From positions 1 through 64,000 of the forward strand of contig NZ_QMBP01000014.1 of NCBI RefSeq assembly GCF_003289945.1: a stretch of 64,000 nucleotides of DNA. The letters are read 5' to 3'. Below, piece by piece: positions 25,100-34,055 of the stretch (its first letter is position 1; each line of letters begins with the position of its first letter). The notes under the pieces were generated by a model. The model searched no databases, had not been told where the DNA came from, and saw nothing but the letters and a program-made list of their open reading frames with translations. The position numbers were made by a program, and so were the translations under genes. Source of the stretch: Mesorhizobium hawassense. GTDB taxonomy: Bacteria > Pseudomonadota > Alphaproteobacteria > Rhizobiales > Rhizobiaceae.

Positions 25100-26389
25100 A
25101 TGACGATGAGCAATCTTGCCTACGACACGCCCGCGGAGACCGGCGATCTTTCGCAGCAGGACATCGCCGCCATGCAGGCGCTGCGTCCGGTGCCGCGCAT
25201 TTCGATCCAGGCCTTCTGCGAGACCGAAGGCGTCGCCAACCCCGTGGAGCGTGCTGGCGAGGATCGCCGCATGGCCAAGGCCCACCTCAAGGTCCACATG
25301 GGCGGCGTCCCGACCGCGATCGAGTTCTATCAATCCGCGCCGACGCCGAACCTGATCCTGCTGGAATCGCGCAGCGAACCGCAGCAACTGCTCGAACAAC
25401 TCGGCCAGCTCGCGGAATATTGCGATCCGTCCTCCAAGGTCGTGGTCATCGGCCACTACAATGATGTCGGGCTGTACCGCGAGCTGATCCGTTCGGGCAT
25501 TTCCGAATATGTCATCGCGCCGGTCTCGATGACAGACATCGTCAGCGTCGTGTCGTCGATATTCGTCGATCCGGAATCGGAGCCGATCGGCCGTTCGATC
25601 GCCTTCATCGGCGCCAAGGGCGGCGTCGGCTCCTCGACCATCGCCCACAATGTCGCCTGGGCGATGTCGTCGCTGTTCAAATCCGAAGTCGTCATCGCCG
25701 ATCTCGATCTCGCCTTCGGCACGGCCAACATCAATTTCGACCAGGACCCGGCGCAAGGCATCGCCGAAGCCGTGTTTTCGCCTGAGCGGGTCGACGAGGT
25801 CTATCTCGATCGCCTGCTCGCGCAATGCGCCGAACATCTGTCGCTGCTCGCTGCCCCTTCCACGCTCGAGCGCGTCTATGATTTCGACGCCGAGGCCTTC
25901 TCGCAGGTTATCGAGACGGCGCAGCGCAGCGCGCCTCTGCTTGTGCTCGATATGCCGCATATCTGGAGCGGGTGGACGAAGAGCACGCTGATCAAGGCCG
26001 ACGAGATCGTCATCACCGCCACGCCCGAGCTCGCAAATCTTCGCAACACCAAGAACATGGTGGACATGCTGAAGCGGCTGCGTCCGAACGATCCGCCGCC
26101 GAAGCTGATCATCAACCAGGCGGGGGTGCCGAAGCGGCCGGAGATCGCGGCTGCCGATTTCGCCGAGCCGCTTGGCATCACCCCGATGGCGGTGATCAAC
26201 TTCGAACCGCTGCTGTTCGGCAATGCCGCCAACAACGGCCGCATGCTGAGCGAAATGGACGCCAAGAACCCGGTCGTCGCCACCATCAATGAAATAGCGC
26301 ATGTGCTGACCGGGCGCAGCGAAATCAAGGCAAAGAAGAAGGCAGGCCTGGGCTCGATCCTCGGCAAGCTCTCGCGCAACAAGAAGTGA
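25100..26389 (+). CDS. cpaE: CpaE pilus localisation/assembly ATPase
   Basis: The 429-residue protein joins an N-terminal receiver-like domain without a clear phosphorylation site (about 60-160, NLILLESRSE, VVVIGHYNDV) to a MinD/ParA-type P-loop ATPase. The deviant Walker A GAKGGVGSST lies at about 171-180 and VVIADLDLAFGTANINF follows. In Caulobacter CpaE positions the pilus machinery at the pole. It lies between cpaD and cpaF in the pilus operon. Confidence 0.93.
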   Translation: MTMSNLAYDTPAETGDLSQQDIAAMQALRPVPRISIQAFCETEGVANPVERAGEDRRMAKAHLKVHMGGVPTAIEFYQSAPTPNLILLESRSEPQQLLEQLGQLAEYCDPSSKVVVIGHYNDVGLYRELIRSGISEYVIAPVSMTDIVSVVSSIFVDPESEPIGRSIAFIGAKGGVGSSTIAHNVAWAMSSLFKSEVVIADLDLAFGTANINFDQDPAQGIAEAVFSPERVDEVYLDRLLAQCAEHLSLLAAPSTLERVYDFDAEAFSQVIETAQRSAPLLVLDMPHIWSGWTKSTLIKADEIVITATPELANLRNTKNMVDMLKRLRPNDPPPKLIINQAGVPKRPEIAAADFAEPLGITPMAVINFEPLLFGNAANNGRMLSEMDAKNPVVATINEIAHVLTGRSEIKAKKKAGLGSILGKLSRNKK

Positions 26390-26419
26390 CGCTGATTGAG
26401 CGGCATCGGGTAGTCGATC

Positions 26420-27919
26420 ATGTTTGGTAAGAGAGGCACAGACGACGGCAACCGGGCAGCGCCCGAATTCCGTCCGCCGGCATCCGCTCCCGCTGCTCCC
26501 GCTCCAACGGGAACGATGACGGCCGAGCGTCCCGCCGCGCCGGCATCCAGCACGCCAGCCGCGCCACCGACCCGCCGCCCCGTCGAGGCGCCGCCGATGG
26601 CGCCCGAGCCGCCGAGAAGGGTCCAGCGCGAGCGCTCGGAGAGCTACTACGACACCAAAAGCCAGGTTTTTTCCGCGCTCATCGACACGATCGACCTGTC
26701 GCAGCTCGCCAAGCTCGATCCCGAGAGCGCGCGCGAGGAAATCCGCGACATCGTCAACGACATCATCGCGATCAAGAACTTCGCGATGTCGATCTCCGAG
26801 CAGGAAGAGCTGCTCGAAGACATCTGCAATGACGTTCTGGGCTATGGACCGCTGGAGCCCTTGCTTGCCCGCGACGACATCGCCGACATCATGGTCAACG
26901 GCTCCAAGAACGTCTACATCGAAGTCAACGGCAGGGTCGAACAGACCGGCGTCCGTTTCCGCGACAACCAGCAACTGCTCAACATCTGCCAGCGCATCGT
27001 CAGCCAGGTCGGCCGCCGCGTTGATGAATCTAGCCCGATCTGCGATGCGCGTCTTCCCGATGGCTCGCGCGTCAATGTCATCGCGCCGCCGCTTGCCATC
27101 GACGGCACCGCGCTCACCATCCGCAAGTTCAAGAAGGACAAGCTGACGCTGGACCAGCTGGTCAAGTTCGGCGCCATTTCGCCGCAAGGCGCGGAAGTCC
27201 TCAAGATCATCGGCCGTGTTCGCTGCAACATCGTCATCTCGGGCGGCACGGGCTCCGGCAAGACCACGCTGCTCAACTGCCTGACCAACTATATCGACCG
27301 CGAGGAGCGGGTCATCACCTGCGAGGATTCGGCGGAACTGCAGCTGCAGCAGCCGCATGTGGTCCGTCTCGAAACCCGGCCGCCCAATCTCGAGGGCGAG
27401 GGCGAGGTGACCATGCGCGACCTGGTCAAGAACTGCCTGCGCATGCGTCCGGAGCGGATCATCGTAGGCGAGGTGCGCGGACCGGAAGTGTTCGACCTTT
27501 TGCAGGCGATGAACACAGGCCACGACGGCTCGATGGGAACGATCCACTCGAACAGCCCGCGCGAGTGCCTCAACCGTATCGAATCGATGATCGCGATGGG
27601 CGGCTATTCGCTGCCGCAGCGCACGGTGCGCGAGATCGTCGTCGGCTCGATCGACGTGATCATCCAGGCGGCGCGCCTTCGCGACGGTTCGCGCCGTATC
27701 ACCCACATCACCGAGGTGATCGGAATGGAAGGCGACGTCATCATCACCCAGGATCTTGTCCTCTATAACATCAAGGGCGAGGACGCGGCCGGCCGGCTGG
27801 TCGGCGAGCATGTGTCGACGGGCATCGGCCGCCCGCATTTCTGGGACCGTGCTCGCTATTATGGCGAGGAGCAGCGCCTCGCCAATGCGCTCGAGGCCAT
27901 GGAGAAACGCGCTGACTGA
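26420..27919 (+). CDS. cpaF: CpaF/TadA-family pilus assembly ATPase
   Basis: The 499-residue secretion ATPase has a Pro/Ala-rich N-terminal tail (about 10-75), the helical N-domain, then Walker A GGTGSGKTTLL (about 274-284), the Asp box with ITCEDSAELQLQQPHV, Walker B region RIIVGEVRGPEVFDLL and the His box MGTIHSNSPRE. It powers pilin extrusion and, in Tad systems, possibly retraction. It is followed by a 130-bp gap with a repeat fragment before tadB. Confidence 0.95.
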   Translation: MFGKRGTDDGNRAAPEFRPPASAPAAPAPTGTMTAERPAAPASSTPAAPPTRRPVEAPPMAPEPPRRVQRERSESYYDTKSQVFSALIDTIDLSQLAKLDPESAREEIRDIVNDIIAIKNFAMSISEQEELLEDICNDVLGYGPLEPLLARDDIADIMVNGSKNVYIEVNGRVEQTGVRFRDNQQLLNICQRIVSQVGRRVDESSPICDARLPDGSRVNVIAPPLAIDGTALTIRKFKKDKLTLDQLVKFGAISPQGAEVLKIIGRVRCNIVISGGTGSGKTTLLNCLTNYIDREERVITCEDSAELQLQQPHVVRLETRPPNLEGEGEVTMRDLVKNCLRMRPERIIVGEVRGPEVFDLLQAMNTGHDGSMGTIHSNSPRECLNRIESMIAMGGYSLPQRTVREIVVGSIDVIIQAARLRDGSRRITHITEVIGMEGDVIITQDLVLYNIKGEDAAGRLVGEHVSTGIGRPHFWDRARYYGEEQRLANALEAMEKRAD

Positions 27920-27946
27920 TGCATCTGGAGGTTGGAAGCTAGTCCA

Positions 27947-27993
27947 GGAAACGTGTGAAGCGGTTTTCCGCGCGCAATTGCGTCAAAACAAAG
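27947..27993 (+). repeat. Partial palindromic repeat, family copy 5
   Basis: GGAAACGTGTGAAGCGG and TTTTCCG match the right half of the family core, then GCAATTGCGTC and the tail AAAACAAAGAG follow. The left outer arm is missing. It lies in the gap between cpaF and tadB. Confidence 0.7.
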
Positions 27994-28050
27994 AGATAGG
28001 GCGGTTCGCCGTTTTTTCGGAACGGCGAAATGCCCTAGGGACCCCGGTCG

Positions 28051-29064
28051 ATGTTCGGATTTGACACCACCGTACTGGCGTTCGTCGTGCTGGCTGGCTT
28101 AAGCGCCGGCGCGGTGGCCTATGCTTTCCTGTTCACGCGTATCGACAACGAGAAGCAGGCCGACAAGCGGCTTCAGACCATCAAGACGGCTGAAACCGAC
28201 CGGTCCGTGGTGAAAGCCACGCGCGACCGCGCGGCGGAAGCGGTCAAGCGGCGCAAGAGTGTGCAGGACTCGCTCAAGCAGCTCGATGAGAAGCAGAAGG
28301 CCAATGATCTCAACGTCAAGAAACCGCCGCTGAAGGTCCAGATCCGCCAGGCCGGCATGAAGGTTTCGATCGAGCGTTTTTATATCTATTCCGCCGTCTG
28401 CGGCTTCGTCCTGACGGCCCTTCTCTTTTTCATCAATGCGCCTTTGTGGGCTTTGCCAGGCGCATTGCTGGCGGGTGGCCTCGGCCTGCCGCGCTGGTTC
28501 GTGTCGTTTCGCCGCACGCGTCGCGTCAAGGCCTTCCTGGAGGAGTTTCCGAACGCGCTCGACATCATCGTGCGCGCGGTGAAGTCCGGCCTGCCGCTAA
28601 ACGACGCGATCCGCCTGATCGCCAACGAATCGCCCGAACCGGTCCGCGCCGAATTCCGCCGTATCGTCGATTCCCAGCAGATGGGCCTGTCGGTGCCCGA
28701 CGCCGCCATGCGCATGTCCGAGACGATGCCGTGCACCGAGGCCGGCTTCTTCGGCATCGTCATCCAGATCCAGTCGCAGGCCGGCGGCAACCTGTCGGAG
28801 GCGCTGGGCAACCTTTCGCGCGTTCTGCGCGACCGCAAGAAGATGAAGGCCAAGGTCCAGGCGCTGTCGATGGAGGCCAAGGCATCCGCCGTCATCATCG
28901 GCGCCTTGCCATTCGTCGTCGCCTTCCTCGTCTATCTGTCGAGTCCGAACTATATCATGCCGCTGTTCACCACCAATGTCGGGCACCTGATCCTGGGCTG
29001 TGCGGGTGTCTGGATGTCGATCGGCATCCTGGTGATGCGCAAGATGATGAACTTCGAAGTGTAG
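28051..29064 (+). CDS. tadB: Tad pilus inner-membrane platform protein TadB (type II secretion F family)
   Basis: The 337-residue protein has an N-terminal helix (TTVLAFVVLAGLSAGAVAYA), a charged cytoplasmic stretch, a further membrane pair near 115-155, the T2SF domain with FPNALDIIVRAVKSGLPLNDA and AGGNLSEALGNLS, and C-terminal helices. It pairs with TadC to form the platform driven by CpaF. The start is the ATG at 28051, with only a weak GGGACC-type site upstream. Confidence 0.92.
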   Translation: MFGFDTTVLAFVVLAGLSAGAVAYAFLFTRIDNEKQADKRLQTIKTAETDRSVVKATRDRAAEAVKRRKSVQDSLKQLDEKQKANDLNVKKPPLKVQIRQAGMKVSIERFYIYSAVCGFVLTALLFFINAPLWALPGALLAGGLGLPRWFVSFRRTRRVKAFLEEFPNALDIIVRAVKSGLPLNDAIRLIANESPEPVRAEFRRIVDSQQMGLSVPDAAMRMSETMPCTEAGFFGIVIQIQSQAGGNLSEALGNLSRVLRDRKKMKAKVQALSMEAKASAVIIGALPFVVAFLVYLSSPNYIMPLFTTNVGHLILGCAGVWMSIGILVMRKMMNFEV

Positions 29065-29075
29065 GGGCAGGTCCA

Positions 29076-30092
29076 GTGACAGAACAGGTCATCAAGACAC
29101 TCACCGACCCTTCCTTCCTGATCGCGATGCTGGTCGCCATCGCCGTGTTCGCGACGGTCTTCACGCTGATGCCGGCGTTCGGCGGCACGTCGCTCAAGTC
29201 GCGCATGAAGAGCGTGGCGCTAGAGCGGGACAAACTGCGTGCAGAGCAGCGTGCGCGTCTGGCCAACGAGGCCGACCGCCGCCGCAAGGGCCTGCGCGAG
29301 GAACAGTCGATCGGCATGCGCAACATCGTCGACCGGCTGGATCTCAGGCGCGCGCTTGCCGACGAAAGCACGATCCAGAAGCTCAAGGTGGCGGGCTTTC
29401 GCGGCCAGAACCCGCTGACGCGCTTCCTCTTCTTCCGCCTCGTCCTGCCATTCGTCGGATTTGCCCTGGCGGCCATCTACCTGTTCGTGCTCGGCGGCCT
29501 GCCGCAGCAGCCGGCCTTCATCAAGCTGTTCGTCTGCGTGGTCGTCGCCTATGGCGGCTTCTACGCGCCGATCCTCTACGTCAATAACCGCGCGGCCAAG
29601 CGCAAGCAGTCGATCCAGCTGGCCTGGCCGGACGCGCTCGACCTGATGCTGATCTGCGTGGAATCCGGCATGTCGGTGGAAGCGGCCTTGCGGAGGGTCG
29701 CCGATGAAATCGGCGCGCAGTCGGTGCCGCTTGCCGAGGAATTCGTGCTCACCAATGCCGAGCTGTCCTATCTGCAGGATCGCAAGGTCGCCTATGAAAA
29801 CCTGGCAAGCCGCACCGGCCTGGAATCGGTGAAGTCGGTCTCCCAGGCCCTGGTCCAGGCCGAACGCTACGGCACGCCGGTGGCGCACGCGCTGCGCGTG
29901 CTCGCCTCGGAAAGCCGCGACATGCGCATGAATGCGGCCGAAAAGAAGGCGGCGGCACTGCCGCCGAAGCTCACCGTGCCGATGATCCTGTTCTTCCTGC
30001 CGGTTCTGTTCGCCATCATTCTGGGCCCGGCCGGCATCCAGGTCAGCCAGCGCGGTATCTTCGGCGACCAGCACAGTTCCTCGAGCCAATAG
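29076..30092 (+). CDS. tadC: Tad pilus inner-membrane platform protein TadC (type II secretion F family)
   Basis: The 338-residue protein has an N-terminal helix (PSFLIAMLVAIAVFATVFTL), central membrane helices, and the T2SF core AWPDALDLMLICVESGMSVEAAL and LVQAERYGTPVAHALRVLA. The true start is the GTG at 29076, eleven bases after the tadB stop and behind GGGGCAGG; an open frame extends far upstream but is only the shadow of tadB. It is the last plus-strand pilus gene and ends before a bidirectional terminator. Confidence 0.93.
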   Translation: MTEQVIKTLTDPSFLIAMLVAIAVFATVFTLMPAFGGTSLKSRMKSVALERDKLRAEQRARLANEADRRRKGLREEQSIGMRNIVDRLDLRRALADESTIQKLKVAGFRGQNPLTRFLFFRLVLPFVGFALAAIYLFVLGGLPQQPAFIKLFVCVVVAYGGFYAPILYVNNRAAKRKQSIQLAWPDALDLMLICVESGMSVEAALRRVADEIGAQSVPLAEEFVLTNAELSYLQDRKVAYENLASRTGLESVKSVSQALVQAERYGTPVAHALRVLASESRDMRMNAAEKKAAALPPKLTVPMILFFLPVLFAIILGPAGIQVSQRGIFGDQHSSSSQ

Positions 30093-30113
30093 GCAAATCG
30101 GTTCGCCCAATCG

Positions 30114-30144
30114 AAAAAGCCGCGCGGGGTTCGCGCGGCTTTTT
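30114..30144. terminator. Bidirectional terminator between tadC and the TadD-like gene
   Basis: AAAAAGCCGCGCG (30114-30126) and CGCGCGGCTTTTT (30132-30144) are perfect 13-bp complements around GGGTT. Runs of A on one side and T on the other allow it to work for both converging genes. Confidence 0.92.
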
Positions 30145-30182
30145 CATTTCAGCAGCAGTGGGCGCTTGGCGGCGCCGCGCGG

Positions 30183-31016
30183 TCAGTTCGTGGCGACTTT
30201 CGCCTTGTCTTTGTTCTTGTCCTGATCCTTCAACTGGTTCCAGGCGTTCTGCTGGGCAAGCATCTGGCGCAGATAGGCGACGTTGGCCTGCGCCTGCTCG
30301 GGCGACAGTTCCTGCGAGGCGATCTTCTCGGCCTCGTCGAAGCGGCCCTGCAGGCCCACCACCAGCGCCAGGTTCTGTCGCACGCGGCTGTCGGCGCCAG
30401 GCTGTTGCGCGGCCGAGCGCATATAGGTTTCGGCCGTGCGCAGGTCGCCTTCGAGCACGTAGGACATGCCGAGATTGGACAGTACCGAAGGCTCGTTCGG
30501 CTTGAGTTCCAGCGCCTTGCGGTAGTCCTGCCGTGCCTCGTCCTTCTGTCCCAGCTGGTCGAGAATGGCGGCTTCCGCCGACACCAGCTTCCAGTCGGGA
30601 TATTCGGGCGTCTGAGCGCGGCGAACGGCGTCGAGCGCCGGCTCGAACTGGCCGTTGGCGGCAAGCGCCTTGCCATAGGCTGCAAGCACGTCCCGATCCT
30701 TGGGATAGGCGATCGCCAGCTTGCGCATCACGGCCAGTGACTGGTCGGCATCGCCGTCCATCTGCAGCGCCGCCGCGAAATTTATCGCCAGCCGCTTGTC
30801 GTTCGGATTGCGGGCGTAGGATTGGCCGAGCCTGGAGGTTGCGGTGTGCAAGTCGTCGGCCGACATCGTTTCCAGCGGCTTGCTGTCGGAACGCGAGATG
30901 GAGCCGGTGGTGAATTTGCTGGTGCTGCCGCAGCCCGCCACGCTGGCCGCCAGTGCCGCCATGAGGGCGGTGGTGATCAGGCGCTTGGCTGCAAGGTTCA
31001 AGGCTGTGGTACGCAT
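30183..31016 (-). CDS. tadD: TadD-like TPR lipoprotein
   Basis: The 277-residue protein has a lipobox (LAASVAGC, about residues 22-29) followed by several TPR units, clearest in DARQDYRKALELKPNEPSVL and SNLGMSYVLEGDLRTAETYM. The tail is rich in Lys, Asp and Asn. TPR lipoproteins next to tadC are usually TadD, a pilus assembly factor. It faces the pilus operon and shares its terminator. The ATG at 31016 is preceded by a rather distant GGAG. Confidence 0.85.
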   Translation of the reverse strand: MRTTALNLAAKRLITTALMAALAASVAGCGSTSKFTTGSISRSDSKPLETMSADDLHTATSRLGQSYARNPNDKRLAINFAAALQMDGDADQSLAVMRKLAIAYPKDRDVLAAYGKALAANGQFEPALDAVRRAQTPEYPDWKLVSAEAAILDQLGQKDEARQDYRKALELKPNEPSVLSNLGMSYVLEGDLRTAETYMRSAAQQPGADSRVRQNLALVVGLQGRFDEAEKIASQELSPEQAQANVAYLRQMLAQQNAWNQLKDQDKNKDKAKVATN

Positions 31017-31141
31017 CTGCGCCCGGTCTCCATTCCTGTGCGGCCATTGCCTGGCCGTCTTCCCTCCCGCAGAAATATTCTGTTAACCCTAACGGACCGT
31101 TAAGAAGCGCCGACTCGTCATGTTCGGCTGGAGATCATCGC

Positions 31142-32506
31142 ATGCCCGTCGAACTCGTCGAACAGAAGCCGCAAGCCGCCCTGCCGGTCTATCTGGTGGC
31201 AAAGGACACCCTTGAAGTCGCGGCGCTGCCGCCGCCCGCCATCGCCTGGGCAAGGGCCAACGGTTTTTCTGGCGAGGCGGGGCGCACGCTCGTCTTGCCG
31301 GCCGAGGGCGGTGGCCTTGCCGGCGCGCTGTTCGGCACCGGCGACGGCGAAAGCGCTTTAGCCCTCGGCGCGCTCGCAAGGGCGCTGCCGGAAGGCGACT
31401 GGCATTTCGCATCGGATTTACGCCAGCCCGATCTGGCCGCGCTCGCGCTGGTCCTCGGGGGCTATGTCTTCACCCGCTACGGCAAGAAGCCCGGCAAGGC
31501 TCTGCGCTTTGCGCTGCCGGAAGGCGCCGACGCCGCGCATGTCCGCCGCATCGCCGACGGCGTGTTCTTGACGCGCGACCTCGTCAACACGCCGACCAGC
31601 GACCTGGGGCCGGTCGAACTGGAGGAAGCCGCCCGGCAACTGGCCGCCGCGCATGGCGCCGATATCTCCGTGATCCATGGCGATGATCTCCTGGCGCGGA
31701 ACTTCCCGATGATCCACGCCGTCGGCCGTGCCTCCACCGACGCGCCGCGGCTAATCGACATGAGTTGGGGACCGAGCGACGCGCCGAAGGTGACGCTGGT
31801 CGGCAAGGGTGTCTGCTTCGACACTGGCGGCCTCGACATCAAGCCGTCCTCGGGCATGCTCTTGATGAAGAAGGACATGGGCGGCGCAGCCAACGTGCTG
31901 GGTCTCGCCTCCATGATCATGGCGGCGAAACTGAATGTCAGGCTGCGCGTGCTCATCCCCGCCGTCGAGAATTCGATCGCCGGCAACGCCTTCCGGCCCG
32001 GCGATGTGCTGAGGAGCCGCAAGGGCATTACGGTCGAGATCGGCAACACCGACGCCGAAGGCAGGCTGATCCTGGCCGACGCGCTGGCGCTGGCCGATGA
32101 AGAGCAGCCCGCTCTGCTGATCGACATGGCGACGCTGACCGGTGCCGCCCGCGTCGCGCTGGGGCCTGATCTGCCGCCGTTCTACACCGCCGATGAAACG
32201 CTCGCCGCCGACCTCGCCGCCGCGTCCGTGGCAGTCGAGGATCCGCTGTGGCGCATGCCTCTGTGGCGCCCCTATGATGCGAAGCTTTCCTCCAAGATCG
32301 CCGACATCAACAACGTCACCACCGACGGTTTTGCCGGATCGATCACCGCCGCGCTTTTCCTCAAGCGTTTCGTCGAGAAGACGCCGGGCTGGGCGCATTT
32401 CGACATCTTCGCCTGGAATCCCTCTGATCGCCCTTACGGCCCGACCGGCGGCGAGGCGCAGGGCATTCGCGCGCTGGAGCGGGTAATTGCGCAGCGATTT
32501 GCCTGA
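31142..32506 (+). CDS. M17-family leucyl aminopeptidase
   Basis: The 454-residue protein has the cytosol aminopeptidase core: VTLVGKGVCFDTGGLDIKPS with metal-binding Lys and Asp, MKKDMGGAANVLG, VENSIAGNAFRPGDV and the signature NTDAEGRLILADAL. These supply the two-metal ligands and catalytic Lys/Arg. It releases N-terminal residues from peptides in the cytoplasm. GGAG eight bases before the ATG supports the start. It is followed by the MarR and NlpC/P60 genes on the same strand. Confidence 0.93.
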   Translation: MPVELVEQKPQAALPVYLVAKDTLEVAALPPPAIAWARANGFSGEAGRTLVLPAEGGGLAGALFGTGDGESALALGALARALPEGDWHFASDLRQPDLAALALVLGGYVFTRYGKKPGKALRFALPEGADAAHVRRIADGVFLTRDLVNTPTSDLGPVELEEAARQLAAAHGADISVIHGDDLLARNFPMIHAVGRASTDAPRLIDMSWGPSDAPKVTLVGKGVCFDTGGLDIKPSSGMLLMKKDMGGAANVLGLASMIMAAKLNVRLRVLIPAVENSIAGNAFRPGDVLRSRKGITVEIGNTDAEGRLILADALALADEEQPALLIDMATLTGAARVALGPDLPPFYTADETLAADLAAASVAVEDPLWRMPLWRPYDAKLSSKIADINNVTTDGFAGSITAALFLKRFVEKTPGWAHFDIFAWNPSDRPYGPTGGEAQGIRALERVIAQRFA

Positions 32507-32568
32507 GCAATCGGCGGGCGGTCCGTCACTGAAACGGAACCGAAACAATTTGCCGGCATGCTTCGCGC

Positions 32569-32919
32569 ATGTCGATCTCGATGCGCCCGAGCCAGGCCTT
32601 GCGACTGTGGCAGCAGGTGATGCTGGCGCAGGTGCGCGGCGGCGCGCCGGATCTCACCATGCGCCAGACGGCGATCCTGTTCACCATCTATCTCGACCCG
32701 CCGCCCCATACCGTGCGCGGCCTTGCCGCCAAGCTCAACGTCACCAAGCCGGTCATCACCCGGGCGCTGGATACGATGGGCGCGCTGAAGCTGGTCTCGC
32801 GCCATCGCGACGAGCTCGACAAGCGCAACGTGCTGATCCGGCGCACGGTGGAAGGCGCGCTCTTTGTCGAGCGCTTCGGCGATGGTATCGTCGCCAGGGC
32901 GCATGAGCTGCCGATCTGA
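32569..32919 (+). CDS. MarR-family transcriptional regulator
   Basis: The 116-residue protein is a compact winged helix: LTMRQTAILFTIYLDPPPHT, the recognition part VRGLAAKLNVTKPVITRALD, and the wing RHRDELDKRNVLIRRT. It lacks a long C-terminal dimer helix, so it is at the short end of the MarR family. No operator was recognised. It lies between the aminopeptidase and NlpC/P60 genes, its possible targets. Confidence 0.82.
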   Translation: MSISMRPSQALRLWQQVMLAQVRGGAPDLTMRQTAILFTIYLDPPPHTVRGLAAKLNVTKPVITRALDTMGALKLVSRHRDELDKRNVLIRRTVEGALFVERFGDGIVARAHELPI

Positions 32920-32967
32920 CCGCACTGCCGCCATCCGACCCTCATTGCTGATGACTGGATTATCGAT

Positions 32968-33828
32968 TTGACCGCCAGGGACGCCCGCCTTCATGCTTTC
33001 CGTTCCGACCTTGCCGATGCAAGGTTGAAAGGCGAGGTCGCCGCCGAGCGCTTCGTCGCCGGCCGTCCGGCACGAATCACGGCGTCGGTCGCGGACCTGC
33101 GCAAGGCGCCGCGCCCCGATGCGGGCGTGAACACGCAGACGCTGTTCGGCGACGATGTGCTCGTCTTCGAGGATACGGAAGGCTGGGCCTGGGTGCAGGC
33201 CGAGCGTGACGGCTATGTCGGCTATGTGGCGCACAATATGATTGGGGCGCGTGAGCACGCGCCGACACACATCGTTTCGGTGCCGCGCACCTTCCTCTAT
33301 CCCGGGGCTGATCTGCGCTTTCCTATAGGCGGGCAATTGTCGATGGGCTCGACCGTTACGGTGATCCGTTCCGCCGAAACGCGCGGCACGCATTATGCGT
33401 TGCTGCCCTCCGGCCAGGCGATCATCGCCGGCCATTTGCGGCCGATCGCCGAACTGGCCGAGGACTACGTTACGGTCGCCGAAAGTTTCCTCGGCACACC
33501 CTATCTCTGGGGCGGCGTTTCCGGCTTCGGCATCGACTGTTCCGGCTTGGTGCAGTTGGCGATGCGCATGACCGGCAAGGACGTGCTGCGTGACTCCGAC
33601 ATGCAGGCGGCGAGCATCGGCACGCCGTTCGAGCTGGGTGCGGACTATTCAGGTCTCCGTCGCGGCGACCTCGTCTTCTGGAAAGGCCATGTCGCTGTCA
33701 TGACCGACGCAGATGACATGATCCACGCCAACGGCCACACCATGCTGGTCTCGCGCGAAGGGCTGAAAGAGGCGGTCGAGCGCATCGGCTATCTTTATGG
33801 CGGCCCGACGGGGTTCAGGAGGCCCTGA
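32968..33828 (+). CDS. NlpC/P60-family cysteine peptidase with SH3 domains
   Basis: The 286-residue protein has two SH3-like modules (ITASVADLRKAPRPDAGVNT; GYVGYVAHNMI) and a C-terminal C40 peptidase with GTPYLWGGVSGFGIDCSGLV (catalytic Cys), the His in WKGHVAVMTDADDMIHAN and following polar residue. Such enzymes cut peptidoglycan stem peptides; no signal peptide is visible, as in many rhizobial members, so it may act on recycled or imported muropeptides. The start is a TTG at 32968 that overlaps a 6-codon reading frame. Confidence 0.87.
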   Translation: MTARDARLHAFRSDLADARLKGEVAAERFVAGRPARITASVADLRKAPRPDAGVNTQTLFGDDVLVFEDTEGWAWVQAERDGYVGYVAHNMIGAREHAPTHIVSVPRTFLYPGADLRFPIGGQLSMGSTVTVIRSAETRGTHYALLPSGQAIIAGHLRPIAELAEDYVTVAESFLGTPYLWGGVSGFGIDCSGLVQLAMRMTGKDVLRDSDMQAASIGTPFELGADYSGLRRGDLVFWKGHVAVMTDADDMIHANGHTMLVSREGLKEAVERIGYLYGGPTGFRRP

Positions 33829-33832
33829 TCTT

Positions 33833-33984
33833 TCCCGTTTCACGGGGAGAAGGTGCTCGAAGGGCGGATGAGGGGCGGCGCGAATGTTGGCGGTTGGCCC
33901 CGACCTATCGTCTGACCAAACGATCATATCAAAAGCCGGCGCGGCCCCTCACCTGCCTGCCGGCATCCTCTCCCCGTAAACGGG
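33833..33984. repeat. Long imperfect inverted repeat
   Basis: The left arm (33833-33881) runs CCCGTTTCACGGGGAGAAGG and on through GATGAGGGGCGGCGC. The right arm (33939-33984) is close to its reverse complement, with GCGCGGCCCCTCACCTGCC and CTCTCCCCGTAAACGGG. About 57 bases lie between. It is a different family from the AAAAGTG hairpins and fills the gap after the NlpC/P60 gene. Confidence 0.75.
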
Positions 33985-34055
33985 CCGAGGAAGGCTGATC
34001 CCCTTTTGTTCCGATTTTTCTTGGCGATCCGCCCACGCCGCGCTACCTGTTTCGC

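Noticed and set aside
24338..27838. Very long open frame (over 1100 codons) on the minus strand opposite cpaD-cpaF
   Set aside because: It runs antisense to well-recognised pilus genes, has an odd His/Arg/Asp-rich composition and no domain. In GC-rich genomes such antisense frames arise from codon bias.
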